A stretch of DNA of 64,000 bases. Origin: Molossus alvarezi (Eukaryota > Chordata > Mammalia > Chiroptera > Molossidae). The translations under genes were made by a program, and so were the position numbers. The notes below the pieces were generated by a model. It made no database searches. It was given only the letters and a program-made list of their open reading frames with translations, and had not been told where the DNA came from. Positions within the stretch are counted from its first letter, which is position 1. Every line of letters begins with the position of its first letter. The DNA is taken from NCBI GenBank assembly GCA_037176705.1, contig CM073897.1, forward strand, positions 38,529,488-38,593,487, in the 5' to 3' direction. Shown one piece after another: positions 19,926 through 31,715 of this stretch.

Positions 19926-21080
19926 AAGAAGTTGAAAAAGCAGGAAGACTGTATTAAATTACAGTGGTACTATAGTCTCCATTTCACATATGGTGAAATG
20001 AAGTCTGTGTGAGGCTATGTCCTGCTGGGCATTCGGGCAGAGCTGGGGCTCTGGCCAGGCTCTATGTGCTCCCTGTCTGTCTCCAGTGGACATCCCTCAT
20101 GCTCTGTTTAACAGCGCTGACTTCTCTTTTCTCTCGGTTGCTAATGTGCCCGAGGTGGAGGCAGGCCCAGACCCGTTCTTTGGGTGAGGCCAGGAAGAAT
20201 AGGGCCATTTATATTGCTGCTCAGATGACTGGAAAATCCTTTTATCCTGCTCCACTGAAAAGCAATTTAGAGCAGAACTCGAGGAATACAAAGACCCGAA
20301 GAGCCACCTAGTGGTGAAATGTGAGAATGACTCCATCGTCTTTTGCTGGTCACTTCATTGGCACAGAGGTAACAGGAGTGGATTTGTTTTTTTTCTCGCT
20401 TAAATTTGTGCTTGTCCTAGCAACCACCAAACGGAGATTAATGTAACTATCTTGTCTGATTGTAAACTGGACTTCAAAGTGCTGCAGGGTGAAAACCTGG
20501 AACCTCTGCAGACCTGAACTAAAACAAAGCCAATTTTCACTCTTAGCTCCTTGCTTGCAGTTAGAAATGTCCATGGGACTCGGTTTTAGGTGATGGAATG
20601 TGAATGGAAGTGATATGCTTTGCTTGTGGGTTGGGCCCATGAAACTTCTCTAATGTGGTCCTCCATGCTTTTTTTCCTTTGGTGGTTTGATACAGATGGA
20701 CCCAGCAGTCTTGGGATTCACGTGTTGAAGATGGAAGGAGTCTGAGTCTTCAAGTCCTCATTTAGAGGAGAGAACCTGCCAAGTAAGAAAACTTCTTCTG
20801 GAATTTATGTAAGAAATAAATCTCTATCATGCTTGAGCCATTACACATCTTTGTGTTTGTTACAGAAGTTAGAGTTACTTTAACCAATACTGGTGTGGGC
20901 ATGGGTAATCAGGTCAACAATGTGAATTGGAGACAGATTTACCATGAAGCCAGTGAAGCTCTATCTTTAGGTCTCCTTGCTTGTACAGGCCCCTTTCCAA
21001 AGCCCACATCGTGCACGTGTGTGTGAGTGTGTGGTCGGTTCCCTGGTTATGTTTTATAAAATTTGCAAAGGTAATATTCT
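19926..21080. other. Anonymous non-coding DNA
   Basis: No gene or clear repeat recognised. Short open frames lack support. Confidence 0.45.
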
Positions 21081-21103
21081 TTCATTATTATTATTATTAT
21101 TAA

Positions 21104-21337
21104 TCCTCACTCAAGGATATTTTTTTTCTCTTTATCTGCAGATAGAGTGGGAGGGAGAAAGGGAGAGAGAGAGAAACATTGATGTGAGAGGAACACATCG
21201 ACTGGTTGCCTCCCGCACAACCGGACCAGGGCCAGGGATGAACCACAACTGAGGTATGTGCCCTTTGCCGGATTTGAACCTGAGACTCATTGGTCTGCAG
21301 GCCGATGCTCTACTGCTGAGCCAAACCTGCCAGGGTT
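21104..21337 (-). mobile_element. VES SINE, complete, with TSD
   Basis: Antisense VES from AATCCTCACTCAAGGATAT to GCTGAGCCAAACCTGCCAGGG. Both flanks carry TTC followed by the same (ATT)n run (21081-21103 and 21338-21363), so the target site duplication is microsatellite-like. Confidence 0.92.
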
Positions 21338-21358
21338 TTCATTATTATTATTATTATT

Positions 21359-21620
21359 ATTAAATTACATTTATTGAAGTAACATTGGTTAATAATGCTA
21401 TATAAACTTCAGTTGTGCAACATTATAATTTGATATCTCTACACTCTTGCATCCTCAGTACCAAAAATCTAGTTTCCTGCCATTTGACCCTTTACCCAGT
21501 TTGCCCTTCCCCACCCCCTTCCCTCTGGTAACCACCCTTCTGTTGTCTGTAAAAAGTAAGATACTTGTAGCTCCCTGCAACTGGTTAGAATTCATCTCCT
21601 TGTTTTTCAGCTGCCCACCA
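21359..21620 (-). repeat. Old L1M 3'-UTR fragment
   Basis: Antisense L1M: TTGAAGTAACATTGGTTAAT, ATTATAATTTGATATCTCTAC, AAAATCTAGTTTCCTGCCAT and CTCTGGTAACCACCCTTCTG. Confidence 0.7.
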
Positions 21621-22860
21621 TCACACTTTACTTTGTGTTGGATGATATTGGAGAGGCCATGAGAATTTCTCATATCCCGATAATGGGACGTTAAGTGGGG
21701 ATACATTTAGTTTGAGTTTAGTGGATGTATTTATGGGGTGTTATATCTCTTCCATGGAGAGATGTTATTGCTAGCTGTGCAGCATAGGAGCGGTCTCCAG
21801 GAATCCTCGTACACTTGCTGTCTTTTGTTAAGCGAAGGTGCAGGGCGAGAGGTTGTATGGCTCTAGAACCCATCCCAAAGCGACTGGTCTGGGAGCACTG
21901 TGAGCAGCGGAGGGAGACAAGGTTTGAAATGCGTGTCGTCGGGAGGTGGTCTGTAGAAATTTCTTGTAATTCCTTAGATGCATACCATTATTAGCAGAGT
22001 ATTTAGTTCTTATTGACGCTTTGTCAAAACTCGAATTTCTCTCCTGTCAGAAATACACCTAATTTTTTTCAAGTCTATATAGTTCTAAACACACCCTACA
22101 TTTCCCCCAGTTGTTCTAATGGGAATAGCTTAATGGATAAAATTTTAATATAGTAGTCAAACTGCACTTCCAAAAGATCTTTTGGAACATTTCAATAAAG
22201 GGGAAACGACAGACTTCTGATTTAGCCTCATTTTAACAAATTTAAATTGAGTTACTTTCAAAGAACTGAGAGGAAATGTAGGTCAAGGTAATAGAATTTC
22301 AAGCAAAAGTAATAAATACGATGAGGAAAATAATAAAAATTATTCTGAACTCAAGAAGTGAGTTGAAGGAAACATTCTTTAGGATCATACCCAAGGCACC
22401 TTTAAGCCACTGAACAGGTGGTCTGTTACAGCAGCAATAAAGAGACTTAACAGCCAGGGGGGTGAGCAGTCTGTCTTCACACATCTGCTAGGTGCACCTG
22501 GAGTGTGTGAACCGCCGCCTGTCCTCACTGGCCACACTGTATTGCACCTGTGGGTTCCCACAGCTGCCTCTGGATTGCTTGAGAGCAGGGACTGTGGCTT
22601 TGCTCTGTGTCATCACCGCCTCTGCCCACCCAGCAGCGGGTCTGTACATTCCTTGTCACAGAACTGAAGCTTGTCTTGACTCTCCGCTGCTGCTGGCTGC
22701 CTCACTGAATATGGATTTTGTTTTGGGATCCAGGCCCCCAGTGACTTTACAGTTTTGCAACACTGGGAAGGGGACCTGAGATCTACAATATGAATATGGT
22801 TTTGTCATGGCAAGAAAGACTCAATGAAAATTAGTCTTCAGTGTTCATAGACAACACTGT
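21621..22860. other. Anonymous non-coding DNA
   Basis: No gene recognised. 22575-22700 has weak L2 resemblance (TTGAGAGCAGGGACTGTGGC). Confidence 0.4.
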
Positions 22861-22864
22861 TTGG

Positions 22865-22985
22865 CGGCGGCGGGGGTGGGGGGGGTGGGGAGGCAGGATG
22901 GGGAGGAGGGTGCCTACGGGAGAAAAGGAGAAACATCTATAACAAAAATAAGTTAATTTAAAAAGTTCATTATGAAAAAAAGAAA
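22865..22985 (+). mobile_element. L1 3' end, severely 5'-truncated
   Basis: G-rich tract followed by AGGAGAAACATCTATAACAA and AAATAAGTTAATTT, the same 3' UTR end seen at 24820 and 45780. Confidence 0.8.
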
Positions 22986-23163
22986 AGAAAATGAGTATTA
23001 TATGCTTGGACCTAAAGTAATTAAGCTATGGATCACTGTAGCCATCTACCCATTAAAAAGGAGGGCAGAGGATTCTTGGCATTGTTTTTTTTCCCTGGGA
23101 CAGTAATTTCCATGTAGTTTTGGCAGAAACAATTTCATTCTGGAATCTACTTCAATGAGCTTT

Positions 23164-23410
23164 TTAAAATCCTCACCCAAGGATATTTTCCTATTTATCT
23201 TCAGATAGAGTGGGAGGGGGAGAGAGGGGGGCAGGGAGAGAGAGAGAGAGACATCGACTGGCTGCCTTGCACATAACCCCGACTAGGGCTGGGGATGAAC
23301 CACAATCGTGGTATGTGCCCTTGACTGGAGTTGAACCTGCGACTCATTGGTCCATGGACCAACACTCTAACCACTGAGCTCTAACCACTGAGCCAAAGTG
23401 GCCAGGGATA
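23164..23410 (-). mobile_element. VES SINE with duplicated A-box segment
   Basis: Antisense VES (AATCCTCACCCAAGGATATT to CCAAAGTGGCCAGGG). It carries a perfect 14-bp tandem duplication CTCTAACCACTGAG (23365-23378 and 23379-23392) in the A-box region. Flanks ACTTCAATGAGCTTT and ACTTCAACAAGCTTT form the TSD. Confidence 0.92.
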
Positions 23411-23442
23411 CTTCAACAAGCTTTACTTCTTCTTCTTCTTTT

Positions 23443-23677
23443 TTTAAATCCTCACCCAAGGACATTTCTCTATTTTTTGTTCAGACAGAGGGGGAGGAAG
23501 AGAGAGAGAGAGAGAAATTTCAATGTGAAAGGTACACATCGAGTGGCTGCCACTTGCATGACCCAACCAGGGCCAGGGACAAACCACAACCGAGGTACAT
23601 GCCCTTAGCGGGAACTGAACCTGGGTCTCTCTGGACCGCAGGCTGACGCTCTAACCACTGAGCCAAACAGGCCAGGG
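23443..23677 (-). mobile_element. VES SINE inserted beside the previous one
   Basis: Complete antisense VES ending CCAAACAGGCCAGGGC. AGCTTTACTTC occurs just before it (about 23418) and just after it (about 23683), so it landed in or next to the 3' TSD of the SINE at 23164-23410. Confidence 0.92.
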
Positions 23678-23689
23678 CAATGAGCTTTA

Positions 23690-24234
23690 CTTCAATGAGT
23701 TTGTAATCCTTTAATTAAATCACTCTTCTGGGTTATCCAAATACATGTTCTAGGATGAAATAGTCTACAAGATTTTCTTCTAATGAATCCCACTGGGATC
23801 TAATGGAAGCCTAATAGTGCCCTTAATTGGTGTGCTCTCCATGAGGAGGCTTAAGCCAGTTGCCAAGACCAGAGTGTCCTCACTCTGCTGAGAGCTTCAG
23901 CCCCTGATTTTGGGCAGTTATTTACTCAGACAGATGGTAGATGGGCCCATCACCGCAGTGACTGTGTACCTGCAGAAAGAGGAAAATGCATACTCAAATC
24001 GAGAATATTCATTAGCTCGCCAGAAAGTCACTTTATAAACTAAACACATTTTATTTCCAATATTGCAGCCACTGTGAGATAACTCCGGTTCACTTTTGCA
24101 TGGCTTAATTTGCATGAGTGTGATATCTGTAGACGACCTTAGGCTACTTTCAATGCTTGGTTTGTGTACCCTTCTCATTGTCTCAGGTCCAGTCAAGGAC
24201 CAGCCCCTGTCAAAGTGTCTTTGCCTCCACTACT
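23690..24234. other. Anonymous non-coding DNA
   Basis: No gene or repeat recognised. TAATTTGCATGAG (octamer-like) near 24107. Confidence 0.4.
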
Positions 24235-24350
24235 AGAGGTAACATGGTGTCATGGAGAGACTACAGATTTTGAAGTGGCACTTAATGTGTATTCCCTTCC
24301 ACTAATCGTTTCATGATAGTGTGCAAGTTATTTAACTTTCTAACTGCAGC
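24235..24350 (+). repeat. MIR fragment
   Basis: GGTAACATGGTGTCATGGAG, then GTGCAAGTTATTTAACTTTC: a sense MIR 5' half. Confidence 0.6.
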
Positions 24351-24548
24351 CTCCCAAACTTTACAAAGCAGTGTTATGGCGAGGGCGCAATCTGCCATGC
24401 TAGACAATACCCATTAAGTAGAAAACATCATTTCTTTATGTTTTTTATGTTCTCGTCTAAGCACAGGACTCATTTCTCTACCTGGCATTTGCTTCATTCT
24501 GCCTTGTATTATAGTCAGTTTTAAAATTAGTGAGCATAAACAGAGAAA

Positions 24549-24831
24549 GACAAGAATCATATGATCTCACTTACTTGTGGAATGTAATGAACATAACAGT
24601 CTGAGGAATGGGGTAGTCCCAGAGACGTGGAAGTGGGGTACAGACTGACAATCCCCAGAAGAGGGGGTTGTGGGGGAGAGATAAACCACAGAACTTATAT
24701 GCATGTATGCATGAACAATGGACATGGACAACAAAGCTGGGGACAGGGCGGGGAGGGAGGGGGAATCAGTGGGGGAAAAAGGAGAAACATCTATAACAAA
24801 AATAAATAAATTAATAAAAAAACATAAAATT
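24549..24831 (+). mobile_element. L1 3' end with TSD
   Basis: 5'-truncated L1: ACAGAGAAAGACAAGAATCA, GGGGTAGTCCCAGAGACGTG, GACAATCCCCAGAAGAGGGG, then an A-rich tail with AATAAATAAATT. The flanking 15-mers AAATTAGTGAGCATA (24534-24548) and AAATTAGTGAGTATA (24832-24846) are the target site duplication. Confidence 0.93.
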
Positions 24832-25149
24832 AAATTAGTGAGTATAGGCTAGGTTCTGGTAACAAAAAGACCCACACACATAATGATTCAACACAATAGA
24901 TGCTGATTTTTTGCTTCTAATAATCTGGTTATTTCTTGAGCTGTGGTCCCTAAATTCCTTTGTGAATCTTCCCTGCTTGGGTCAAACTAACTAGCAGTGT
25001 GGGCCTCCCTTTGCCCACACCAGAGGCAGGTCTGAGCAGCCTGCCCTGGTGGCCCTCCTTCTAGCCTCTCCCATGTTGCCATCTTTGTAGGACCTAAGCT
25101 GTATCAGGCATTGGGCCTTCATATCATCCCAGCTACCAGGCAAATTGAG

Positions 25150-25155
<6 letters not shown>

Positions 25156-25188
<33 letters not shown>
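25156..25188. repeat. (GA)n microsatellite
   Basis: Pure GA run of about 16 units, followed by GA-rich diverged text. Confidence 0.95.
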
Positions 25189-25193
<5 letters not shown>

Positions 25194-25489
25194 ATTGAGG
25201 GTGAGAGATATGGATGAGCCAAGAAAGGACTTGTTCAGTCCCCTCAGACACCATCTTTTTTATCCTGGTGTCCTATTTTTGTCCTGGAGCCTCCATCTGG
25301 CTTTTGTCCCCTTTGGGGGCTCTACCTCCTCCTGGGGAGGGTGGCAGACTGGGTTGAGGGTGAAAGCCTGGAGCTGCTGTGTCGACATGTTAACAGTTGT
25401 GCATGTTTCCAGTGGGGGTGAGCATCCTCTCTTCAGCTGGGACCCCATCAGAAAATCTCTCTTTCCATTATAAAGAGCAAAGCTTGCTG

Positions 25490-25870
25490 CTCCTCCGAGG
25501 CTTCAGCGCCCTTCCCACAGGGCGCTCTGAGGAGGCGGCTGTGGTCGCGCCGCCCGCAGGGCCCCAGGGAGCCTCTGAACCAGTTTCAGCGCTCAGCCTG
25601 TGAATTGCGCGTCTCTGTGCGAGCACGCGGCTGCCTCCACCACTGGGTTGCGAGCTCTCAGAGACAGGCCTGGGCTTTGTCCGTCGTTCCCCCGTCCCTG
25701 GCAGCTTGCACAGGCGGATCTGCAGCACGTTTGTCAAGAGGATTCCCACTTTGGTGGGTGTGTCCGGAGACACACAGAGACCGCCGCAGAGCAGAGTGCT
25801 AATCGTCAGACTGAAGTCAGCAGGGGCTGTGAAACAGGGCATCGGAGGGCGTGACGCAGGGTGGCTGTCA
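25490..25870. promoter_or_regulatory. CpG-enriched patch
   Basis: CpG sites cluster here (GTCGCGCCGCCCGC near 25546, TTGCGCGTCTCTGTGCGAGC near 25605) against a CpG-poor background. No coding exon is recognised. It may be a distal regulatory element or an orphan CpG island. Confidence 0.4.
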
Positions 25871-26094
25871 CTTTAGTAACCCGAGTCTAGGACTCACCCC
25901 TGAGCCTGGGTTCCAGGCTTGGGGAAGGAAGACCAACCCCAGAGCTTTCCCGCGGGAGGCTGGAGGGTCAGCACACGGCCAGGCTTCTCAGCTCCAGCTC
26001 AGGAACTGCAGCTTCTGACCCCATCCTCAGAAGGTCGTCTGTGCCTGCTGCTGGACAGGGCAAGGGAAACGAGCATTGATGGCTGTCGGGTTCT

Positions 26095-26144
26095 CACCAG
26101 GTGTCAGACATTCTAGCATTGTTCATTCTCGACGGCCACTTGAC
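26095..26144 (-). repeat. MIR, left part, split by a VES insertion
   Basis: TCACCAGGTGTCAGACATTC is the antisense MIR 3' portion. The same MIR resumes at 26370. Confidence 0.65.
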
Positions 26145-26159
26145 GAATAAGGCATTATT

Positions 26160-26369
26160 TATCTAAAATTTGTTTTTCATTCATTGATTTTAGAGAAAGA
26201 GGAAGTGAGAGGGAGAGAGAGATAGAAACATAGATGAGACAGAATATCAATTGGCTGCCTCCTGCATGCCCCCCACTGGGGATTTGGCCCATAACCGCTG
26301 CATGTGCCCTGACCGGGAATCGAACCGGTGGCCTCTTGGTGCATGGGGCCAAGCTACACCAGTCGGACT
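26160..26369 (-). mobile_element. VES SINE with perfect 15-bp TSD
   Basis: Older VES type (AATTGGCTGCCTCCTGCATGC, GTGCCCTGACCGGGAATCGA). It is bounded by identical GAATAAGGCATTATT at 26145-26159 and 26370-26384. Confidence 0.95.
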
Positions 26370-26490
26370 GAATAAGGCATTATTATCCCCACCGTATAGA
26401 TGCATACACTGGGCTTAGAGTGTTTAACATTTCCAAGGACACAAAGCTAACAGGAGGCCGACTTGAGACTCAAATTTAGACTATTTTATT
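26370..26490 (-). repeat. MIR, right part
   Basis: ATTATTATCCCCACCGTATAG, GTTTAACATTTCCAAGGACA and AAAGCTAACAGGAGGCCGAC complete the MIR interrupted at 26144. Confidence 0.7.
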
Positions 26491-26579
26491 ATTGATTATA
26501 TATATGCTTGTACTTATTATACACATATTTATATTACATATCCTATGTATTACATATAATACATACATAAAATATTATA

Positions 26580-26780
26580 TCAAGTTAGACAGTCAAGAGG
26601 ACACCATCCCTGCCCTTATGAAGCTCACAGCCTAGATGGGGCTACAGACAAGGGTAAACAGCAGCTAAGCACAGGGGCCAAGGGGGCAGGCGGTGGATTA
26701 ACGCAGGGTGCCAGACAGGTTTGAAGGAAGGTCCCGGGTCTGGCATGGAAGGCAATGTCAAGAAAGTAGTTAAGTGAAGA
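26580..26780 (-). repeat. L2 3' fragment
   Basis: ACCATCCCTGCCCTTATGAAG followed by CTCACAGCCTAGATGGGG, a typical antisense L2 segment. Confidence 0.55.
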
Positions 26781-26934
26781 AACTTGGGATGGGGTCTTCT
26801 AATTTTTTCAACCTTGTTTTAAAATTTTTTCCTGTAAAAGTGTTACCTGCGGTCCTGTTGTGAGGACCTAATTCAATCTGAAACTGCATCTGAAAGAACT
26901 CCAGTCAGTCGCTCCGTCTTTAGTCATGCAGCTC

Positions 26935-27065
26935 AAGCATCTTCGGTGCCTGTGGTGTTCTAGGACCTATGGTAAGTGCTGGGGACACTCTGGGAGCAAA
27001 GCCAGTGTGGTCCCACCTGCCCTCTGGCACCTGGCAGCCTATGGGGACATATTTGTCCAGTTACC
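26935..27065 (-). repeat. L2 3' fragment
   Basis: GTTCTAGGACCTATGGTAAG, GCTGGGGACACTCTGGGAGC: the antisense L2 end with the usual 'precursor of the last 100 bp' order. Confidence 0.5.
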
Positions 27066-27149
27066 ACAGACATATTTTACTTCACACTCTAATAAATGCA
27101 TGTCTCTTAAAACTGAAAAGAGATGAACGGCTGAATGTCAGTAAATAGT

Positions 27150-27930
27150 TTCTGGGGCCAATTCCAGTGTGGGGGGTGGGTTTCCCCACATCAACCAGTA
27201 ATGGTCCGGACCAGGTGGATGTCTTACAATTCAACTCAATTCTGATGTTATCTACTTGGGTGATAGCATCAGATCCCACAGGGTAGGGTCTCAGTTCTAC
27301 AGACCCTACTTCCTGCCAGTCACAAGCTCAGGTTGTTACCTGTCCTTCTGGCCGAATCAGAGCTTTCCATGACCCCCCCCCCCCTCCAGGGTTCAGTTAA
27401 TTTGCTAGAGTGGTTCACGGAACTCAGAGAACACTGAACTCACTAGACTTGCAGTTTACTGCGCAAGTACATAATTCAGGAACAGCCAGGAGGAAGAGGC
27501 GCAGGGCGGGGCGTGGGAAAGGGCTGAGAGCTCCCGTGCCTTCTCCACATGACCTTTCTCCCCGCATCTCCACGTGCTCACAACCCGCACCGCACGCTCC
27601 CCGGACCCAGCCCTCCAGGATTTTTGGAGGCTCCCTGACACAGGCAGGCTTGATCAAACCAGCGCCCAGTGGCAACTGACTCAAGCTCCAGCTCCTTTCA
27701 CCTCCCTGGAGGTCAGGGTGTGGGCCTGAGTTCTAACCCTGCCATTGCCTGGTTGGGTTCCCCTGATGAACTCTTCCTATCCCAGGTGCTTTCCAAAAGT
27801 CACCTCATTCACGTAACAAAAGACACCTTTCTAATCTCTCATCACTTAAGAAATTCCAGCGGTTTCAGAAGCTCTGTGCCAGAAGTAGGACAAAGACCAA
27901 AAATCTATTTCTCATTGTAAATCGCACGAT
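27150..27930. repeat. Ancient long interspersed repeat, probably LTR-type
   Basis: A series of motifs recognised from a widespread mammalian repeat: GATAGCATCAGATCCCACAGG, CAGTCACAAGCTCAGGTTGT, TTAATTTGCTAGAGTGGTTC, AAATTCCAGCGGTTTCAGAAG and CTGTGCCAGAAGTAGGACAA. About 780 bp. It looks like an old ERV LTR, but the family is not assigned with certainty. No retroviral reading frame is present. Confidence 0.5.
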
Positions 27931-28084
27931 CACCGTCAGGTGTCACGAAAGGTTAGCGTGAGAGGGAGTTCACTGCAGACAGAAGTCTTTGGAATTGACG
28001 GAATCACTCCCGGGTAGGCAGCTCCTCTTTCTGCTCGGCGACATCTAGCCTGCACATGTTTACCAAGTGGCATTTGGGACGGAA

Positions 28085-28380
28085 CTCACTTTTGAAGTCA
28101 GGTGTATTGCAATTTAAATGCTGGTTCTGCTCTTTACTAGCTGGGTCACCTTGGGTGACTTACTTAGCCTCTCTGAGCCCCACTTTTCAGTGATTAAGTG
28201 AAATTAACAAAGACGATGAGGATGAGAAGGAACATTTATTGAGGCCTCACTGTGCTTTGTACCATCTTGAGTATATGAACTCACTTTACTGTAGTGAGGA
28301 TTAAATGAGCTGATATAAAGTGTGTAGCACACTTGTTGGTACAAAGCAGTCATCTAAAAACAGTAGCCCATAATCGTGGT
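28085..28380 (+). repeat. MIR SINE pair
   Basis: TTTACTAGCTGGGTCACCTTG, TTACTTAGCCTCTCTGAGCC, then after an inserted segment GAGGATTAAATGAGCTGATA and GTGTAGCACACTTGTTGGTAC. Confidence 0.8.
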
Positions 28381-29890
28381 GTGACTGGGGTGGGCTGTTG
28401 GTGTGTCTATTGCATGCATAAGCAATAAAGAGTGCATTTTTCTGTGAAGAATTTGCAAATGGTAATAAAGCTATCTGGAAATTGGTTTACTTTTCATCAT
28501 TACCATAAACTGGCAATTCTAAACTATGTCGGTTACAAAATATCTGTCCCTGAGGAATTGGGGAGGCCTTGCTGTGGGTATTGTGGTGTCTGAAATATTT
28601 TAATATACACACACGTATATGTGTCATCTAGTACATTTTGGTTACTTATCCTTTATTAAAAATTATAATTTACATGGAAGCTAATTCTCAGATCTTTCAA
28701 TTATGCAGTCAGCTCGCACCTCAAGTGGACTCAGCGACACGTAAATTCATAACAGTGTGGAATGGATCCAGCCTGTTTTGGGTGCAGTTCCCCATGAGCC
28801 TACCTAGTTCCACACTGAAGCAGAAGATTCCCAATACAAATGGGTAGCACAGCGATTCAAAGACAAACAACTCGAGTGACTTCAACTCTGTCCTTCCTTG
28901 TGTAAATCATTCTTGAAACACTGGAGTTCACCCTTGGGAACATTTCTTCCAGTGTTAACCATCCTCTCCTTTAAAGCCAAAGTAGCCAGTGTAAATTAAA
29001 GAGTTAACCCCATACTCACCCCCCTTTTTACCTTAATATTAAATTCAGTTTTTACTTTTACTGTCAGGAACCCAGTGCCAGAAAGGAAAAGTTTCACTGC
29101 TTGCATTCCTTGCCGAATCGTCTTGCTTATTTGTTTAATTTCATGCTTATTACTGAAAATAAATTGATTTTATGGAGAAAGGGGATTGCCGTAAAATGAT
29201 CCCCGCCAGGTGTAAAATATGCTGGTGTGGACTGTCAATACGATTCTCTTCCCTGTTCTTGTTTCCTGGGTCAGTTGAGAGGAGCTTCGTTGATTTTGGT
29301 TGTGTAAACCTGTGGAGGAGGTACTGTTGTTCCAGACTTGCTGCCTGCATTTCGCCTTGGAAGGAAGTTGACTTTCCTGTGACCACAGAAGAAATTCCTG
29401 AAACTCAGGCAATTAGTGACTGAGGAACAGATCGCTTGTTCTAAAAGCATAAATCTCGGAGCAGAGGGGGGTGGTGAAAGTGCGTGAGGGCCTCTACACT
29501 TCTGGCCGGAGGCAGGGGAAGCAAGTGTGTTCACCGAATGGAAGAGCTGGGGTGACAGGGAACAACCCTCAGGGGCTTGGGTCTGGGTAGCACCGGAAAC
29601 TGCCCCTTGGCCAGAACCCGTCGGTGAGAGCGGGTGTGGTTAAGGCAGCACACACTGCCTCTTCCACAGTCATTGTGGGTTAAACCATACTTACTGACGG
29701 ATTCGAAGACGTGAGGGTGGTGGGCTGTGCTGCGCAGTGTGTCGTGACATTCTCACTGGACAGCTACCGTTCCACTCAGCTTCTTTCTCTTCTGTTTCTT
29801 CAGTGCCCGTGATGTGCACGCCCCGTGTTAGGAGGGGCCTTTCACGCGTACTCTTTCCAGAACTTGTGCGGTGCTACTAAGACATCTCAT
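28381..29890. other. Anonymous non-coding DNA
   Basis: No gene recognised. Short overlapping frames at 29150-29534 on both strands lack support. Confidence 0.45.
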
Positions 29891-29894
29891 TGTG

Positions 29895-30140
29895 TAGGGT
29901 AAAGAAGCTGGGCTTTTGAATTACACAAATCTAGGTTCCAGTATAAGCCCTGCCAATTTCCAGCTGTGTGACCTTGGGCAAGTTACTTAACCTCTCTGAG
30001 CCTCCACTTCCTCATCTGTAGAATGGGAATAAATAATAACTGCCTCACTAAGTAGATGAGAGAAGTAGGTGCAGCAGTGTAAAAGCCCAAGCATAGCACT
30101 AGCACCTGACACGTAGTAGGCCATCAGATGGCTACTATTT
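29895..30140 (+). repeat. MIR SINE, well preserved
   Basis: Nearly full-length sense MIR: TTCCAGCTGTGTGACCTTGG, GCAAGTTACTTAACCTCTCTG, CTTCCTCATCTGTAGAATGG, CTAGCACCTGACACGTAGTAG. Confidence 0.92.
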
Positions 30141-31060
30141 TACCTCTTGTTGCAAGTGAAGAAGGCCCAGAGAGGTGAGTGACTTGTTTAGAGTGTAACA
30201 AACCAGCCCCTACTACTTCACAAAGTTACATTTTAGTAAGGTGCACACTGCTATGGTTCTCTCCCTCGGCCTGGCAAAGCCACACGTGTTTTTTTAGGTG
30301 GAGTCTCCTCCCTGTGGTGGTGCTGAAGGAGGAGACAGAATCCTGTGCAGACATAACTTGTGTGAAAACCACGTGGATAGAGCAGGGGGAGAATATTTCC
30401 CAGAGGAAGAGGCTGATGTACCTCTGATGTGGAAGGGGTGCCCACTCAGTGGTGTTAGAAGTCTTGTAGTTTTGCATTTTGTTAGCTATTCAGAGATACT
30501 GGTGACAAAATGCATGTCCTCAGAACACCTGGCTTTCTCCTCCCACTAGGTGACACGTGGAGTCTATATACCATATCAATATTTGTGAGATTGGCCGTGA
30601 GTGAAGATGACTGGGTGCTCTACAGTTGAAATGCATGATGCAAGATGCGAGAGCTCACATGTAGAAGATGGGCAGGAACTCCTAGCACCTGTGTCTCTGC
30701 GTTAGGGTCAGGGTAGTGGTGGCAGCTGATACCTCCCAAAGAATGCCCTTAGCTGAGGTTATGGAAAGGGGCCAAAGCCTGAAGGGGTTACAAAATGCTG
30801 CCTCAGGAAAGGCCTCTTTCTCCCTCTAACTTAAATAAACATGTTTAAGCTGTGCTCTTTGAGTCCTTATGGGAAATATCCATCCCTTTTCTCATGAATG
30901 GCAGATCACCTGACACCGATAAACAGGAGATCGTAAGGTTCTATTCTTTTAATTACTCCAGGACCTCAGAGACGGCTTTGATGCTAGTACCTGATTTACC
31001 TGCTTTACTTGTAGTCTCACCTGACTATAGACCGGCTCACAGACCAGGAGCTGAATTTAG
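30141..31060. other. Anonymous non-coding DNA
   Basis: No gene or clear repeat recognised. Confidence 0.45.
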
Positions 31061-31067
31061 ACTCCAC

Positions 31068-31715
31068 TGGGCCCCTCTTATCTGAGGTCTTGCTTTCCAT
31101 GGTTTCAGTTACCCATGGTCAACCGGGGTTGAAAATATTAAATGGGGAATTCCAGAATTATACATTCATAAATTTTAAATTGCACACTCTGTGGGTAGTG
31201 TGATGAAATCTCTCACCATCAAGCTCCGCCCTGCCCAGGGCATAACCCACCCCTCTGTGCAGCATAATCACCTGTGGACGCTTCCCATCCCGCTTTTAGG
31301 TACCCGGTTTGCAGATCGGCTGTTGCGGTATCTCAGTGCTTGTGTCCAAGTAACTCTCATTTTACTTGACAAAGGCCCCAAAGACAAGAGTAGTGATGCT
31401 AGCAATTGGGATATGCCACAGAGAAGCCAAAAACGTGCTTGTTACCTACATATCGTCAGAAGGTCAATAGCCTGATGCTAGTCATGGTGTCCTTTATTTA
31501 CCTCGCTTTATCTCATCAACTATGCATTTTCTCGACTCATCATCACAAGAAGACGAAGGGGGAGTACAGGACAATAAGATATTTTGGGACAGAGAGAGAG
31601 ACCACATACACAACTTTTATTATAGTATATTGCTATACGTGTTCTACTTTATTATTGCTGTTAACCTGTGACTGTGCCTCATTTATAAACAAAATGTTAT
31701 CATAGGTATGCACAT
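31068..31715 (+). mobile_element. Tigger-type DNA transposon, left part
   Basis: Left end CCCCTCTTATCTGAGGTCTTG and TGGTTTCAGTTACCCATGGTC matches a Tigger terminal region. At about 31376-31425 the remains of the transposase start are readable (PKDKSSDASNWDMPQRSQK). Internally deleted and disabled; its right end is at 32293-32397. Confidence 0.8.
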
